Shown here: piece after piece, positions 61,967 to 64,000 of the stretch
How the letters are laid out: every line of letters starts with the position of its first letter
How positions within the stretch are numbered: position 1 is the first letter of the stretch
NCBI GenBank assembly: GCA_032622095.1
Contig: CP136064.1
Span: forward strand, 257,465,863 to 257,529,862
Length of the DNA: 64,000 nt
Source of the DNA: Siphonodentalium dalli
Taxonomy: Eukaryota > Mollusca > Scaphopoda > Gadilida > Siphonodentaliidae
Direction: 5' to 3'
Notes under the pieces: model-generated
The model's database searches: none
What the model was told of the DNA's origin: nothing
What the model saw: the letters and a program-made list of their open reading frames with translations, nothing else
Program-made: the position numbers and the translations under genes

Positions 61967-62158
61967 TGAGTATAGCAGTCATAAGTTATAGATATGCCCA
62001 CACTAGGCGGTATGCCACTAGGGGGTATGTACCGGACGACAGTCCATCTCTTGTTTTTGTTTGTATCATATGAATGGCTGAGCTTCCGTAGCATGTTAAA
62101 AGAGAAATATTTATTCAACGCATTCTGTATTTTGAACTGGTCAGATTTTTTATTTCAG

Positions 62159-62208
62159 ATGCACCTTACAAACCAGTGAAGATGCTGGACATTTATTGTG
62201 GTTGTTAG
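62159..62208 (+). pseudogene. Possible short exon remnant, methyltransferase-motif-like
   Basis: A pyrimidine-rich acceptor (cagattttttatttcag, AG at 62157-62158) precedes a short open stretch ending with TAG at 62206. Its last residues read VKMLDIYCGC, which resembles motif I of C5 cytosine DNA methyltransferases (LD-[LIV]-[FY]-[SC]-GCGG), but the following GG is missing and a stop takes its place. The stretch is only 15 codons, so the match may be chance. Confidence 0.2.
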
Positions 62209-62245
62209 TCAAACAAGGAGTTATGTTCTGAATAGCATAATATGC

Positions 62246-62286
62246 TTTTTAGCTCACCTGAGACGAAGTCTCCGGTGGAGCTATAG
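62246..62286 (+). mobile_element. Pearl-like element, left fragment (split by hAT insertion)
   Basis: tttttagctcacctgagacg plus the complementary gtctccggtggagct form the same hairpin head as at 46319 and 63229. The element is interrupted after 'gagctatag' at 62286 and resumes at about 62961 ('gcctatagtcatc', then the CCGT tract). Confidence 0.85.
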
Positions 62287-62958
62287 CAGGGTTTCCGCTA
62301 TACCGGCACAGGGTCCCCTTGACGGCCCCGTTCCCCTCGCCAAGTTTTCCCCTCCTGCCATACCCCAGGACACACTGCATGTCTATAAAGGTATAAAGAT
62401 GTTTAAAACTTCTGAATTTTGTTGGAATAGTACTAAGGAATTTTAAAAGGTGAATTTATTTTATATCTTGTGAGTGTACACTCTAAACGCGTTGTTAAAT
62501 TGAAACAGGAAGTGATTAGAACTGACATCGCTAGGAGCTATGCCTTTGAGGTCGGTTAGTTACGTTGCGGTTGTATGTAATCAGCCTTAATATATTCCGA
62601 TTACGTTATGCATCCGAAACATCTGCTGTGTCTTCCACAGTGAGTCTTTTAACATTAACGAGCACGTTTAACTCGGGATTAAAATTACTGGTTTTTCTGT
62701 ACATGTACTTCGTAAATTAATATATATCTAATAAATTTACTAGTTTTAAAGTTACAGGTACATGTATAAGGTTTGATAGCTTGGCACTTGGGCAGAAATG
62801 GAACAAAACAATCTGCCGTTTCTACTCTCACACGATTCTATTGGCCGATATAACGAAAGTAGTTCAACCAGTGCTAAAAGTAAAACAGGCTACTTTTACC
62901 TGGATTTTTCCCCTTGACGGCTACCGGCCCCATTCCCCTACCCCTAGCGGAAACCCTG
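62287..62958. mobile_element. hAT-like non-autonomous element, 672 bp
   Basis: The ends are cagggtttccgcta and its exact complement tagcggaaaccctg. A second complementary zone (ccccttgacggcc...ccgttcccct) lies just inside both ends as direct-type words. CAGGGTTTCCGC is a familiar hAT terminus. It splits a pearl-like repeat between 'agctatag' and 'gcctatag', which fits an 8-bp duplication with changes (the right copy is set off by two bases). No transposase is encoded. Confidence 0.8.
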
Positions 62959-63223
62959 GTGCCTATAGTCATCTCACCGTCGTCCGTCCATCCGTCAACA
63001 ATTGGGACTATTTAGCTTATATTTGGTATGGAGGCTCCTTCGGTGACTGGGGTTTAGATTTGTTCAGATTTGGGGTCATTTTAGGTAAATCAGTTCAGTT
63101 CAACTCTTAAAATCTACTGTCTGAAATTACCAAATTAATGGATCTCATAGATGGGGATTCATCTTTATTCAAATAGGGCTGGAGATAAGAGATTTAATTA
63201 TCAACCATTCACCCTACCTGTGC
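62959..63223 (+). mobile_element. Pearl-like element, right fragment
   Basis: Continues the split copy with 'cctatagtcatctcaccgtc', 'gtccgtccatccgtcaacaa', 'atttggtatggaggctcctt' and 'ggtgactggggtttagattt'. Only about one core repeat is recognisable before the sequence decays. The next copy starts at 63224-63229. Confidence 0.7.
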
Positions 63224-63744
63224 TTTTTAGCTCACCTGGGACGAAGTCTCCGGTGGAGCTATAGTCATCACTCCTCGTCTGTCCATCGTCCGTCCATCCG
63301 TCAACAATTGTTGAACATCTTCTCCTCTGGAACCATAAGACCAAATGGGTTCATATTTGTTGTGGATGTTCCCTAGGTGGCTCTCATTCAGATTTGTTCA
63401 AATGAGGTCACTGGGTCAAATAGTTGCGAAGCCAGGGCCATAACTCTTTCCCTCCATAGTATTCTTAAAATGACTTCTTCTCAAATACCATCAGGCCATA
63501 TGGGTTCATATTTGGTATGAAGGATCCTTGGGTGACTGGGGTTCAGATTCTTCAAATCGGGTCACTGGGTCAAATGTGGACGGGGCCAGGGACATAACTC
63601 AATTTTTTTTTTTTAGATTTAACTCTTTAGATATCTACTTATTTTAAAGTGATTATGAAAAGTTCTGACTGTTGTGGTCTTCAGAGTCCCAGTCTTACCA
63701 GTCTTTGCAGTCTGGTGGGCGACCCCACAGTCATTGACTGTCTT
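63224..63744 (+). mobile_element. Pearl-like element, short copy
   Basis: Hairpin head at 63229 (agctcacctgggac ... gtctccggtggagct), then 'gtccatcgtccgtccatccg', about two core repeats of the 154-bp type ('gggttcatatttgttgtgg', 'ccataactctttccctcc', 'ggatccttgggtgactgggg'). The ending 'tttgcagtctggtgggcgac' plus cagtcattgactg is also seen at 48061-48095. It has fewer core repeats than the 46319 copy, showing copy-number variation inside a fixed frame of ends. Confidence 0.8.
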
Positions 63745-63909
63745 GGTTAACAAATTTGTCCTTATCTCGAAACAATTTCTTGATGCGAACAAGTTCCATT
63801 CTCAACAGTTGAGTACACTTGACAAAAGTTTCTTTACAAATCATGATTTGTCTCCCCCTAAAACTGCAGGTTTGGTATTTAATTTGAGTTTCTGTATTCT
63901 CTTTTGCAG

Positions 63910-64000
63910 GCTTCGTGATGAATGGATGAAACATGTAAAGTGTGCTATCGGCGCTGATGTCGTTGAAATGTATCAGACAGATTTCTGGAGTTGGGAACTG
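63910..64000 (+). CDS. Possible exon start, open to the right edge (unknown protein)
   Basis: A strong acceptor (gtttctgtattctcttttgcag, AG at 63908-63909) is followed by a stretch open in only one frame for 30 codons to the window end. It begins LRDEWMKHVKCAIGADVVEM and ends with a tryptophan-containing segment. The other two frames stop within 15 bases of each other. Balanced amino-acid content and codon-like composition suggest a true exon of a gene continuing outside the window. I do not recognise the family. Confidence 0.4.

Overview
The window is eukaryotic, AT-rich and repeat-dominated. It most likely comes from a bivalve mollusc or a close lophotrochozoan relative. The reasons are the hairpin-headed repeats with CCGT/ACGG tracts and cores of about 154 and 174 bp, which resemble the 'pearl' elements I remember from oysters and other bivalves, an animal-type Helentron, and many MITE-like DNA transposon remnants. 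I see no complete host gene, no rRNA and no supportable tRNA.

Layout. 1-26810 is a head-to-tail satellite of 1223-bp monomers, about 21.9 copies, open at the left edge, with no length change between copies. 26811-27717 is a spacer. 27718-31250 holds two tandem copies of a 1767-bp unit, and the end of that unit is homologous to part of the satellite monomer. 31271-32950 holds another relative containing a diverged duplication of about 665 bp. 33000-46300 is a graveyard of non-autonomous DNA transposons. Some have clear target-site duplications: a MULE-like element at 38128-38997, a hAT-like element at 40874-42242, and an element with AATAA duplications at 44639-45201. A nest of three elements lies at 35566-37587. 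46319-48095 is a pearl-like element with about nine 154-bp repeats.

49896-58208 is the only convincing intact gene: one uninterrupted 2770-codon frame for a Helentron-type rolling-circle transposon protein. In order it carries a low-complexity N-terminus, a C76/tegument-type cysteine protease-like domain, an OTU cysteine protease, an 18-residue tandem repeat, a Cys-rich plus DUF6570-like region, an HUH Rep nuclease, a PIF1-type helicase and an APE-like endonuclease. The frame is bounded by a splice-acceptor-like sequence and a splice-donor-like sequence. Its upstream region contains two sets of direct duplications.

Downstream come a palindrome-headed repeat (58335 onward), a broken gene for an I-PpoI-like His-Me finger endonuclease (60196-60577), a palindrome plus CCGT tract plus six exact-length 174-bp repeats (60853-61966), and two pearl-like copies (62246 onward and 63224 onward). 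The first of these is split by a 672-bp hAT insertion. At the right edge an acceptor-preceded open stretch (63910-64000) may be the first visible exon of a gene that continues outside the window.

The most noteworthy points are the double-protease Helentron, the link between the homogeneous satellite and dispersed hairpin repeats, the shared design of several unrelated-looking hairpin repeat families, and the I-PpoI-like endonuclease relic.
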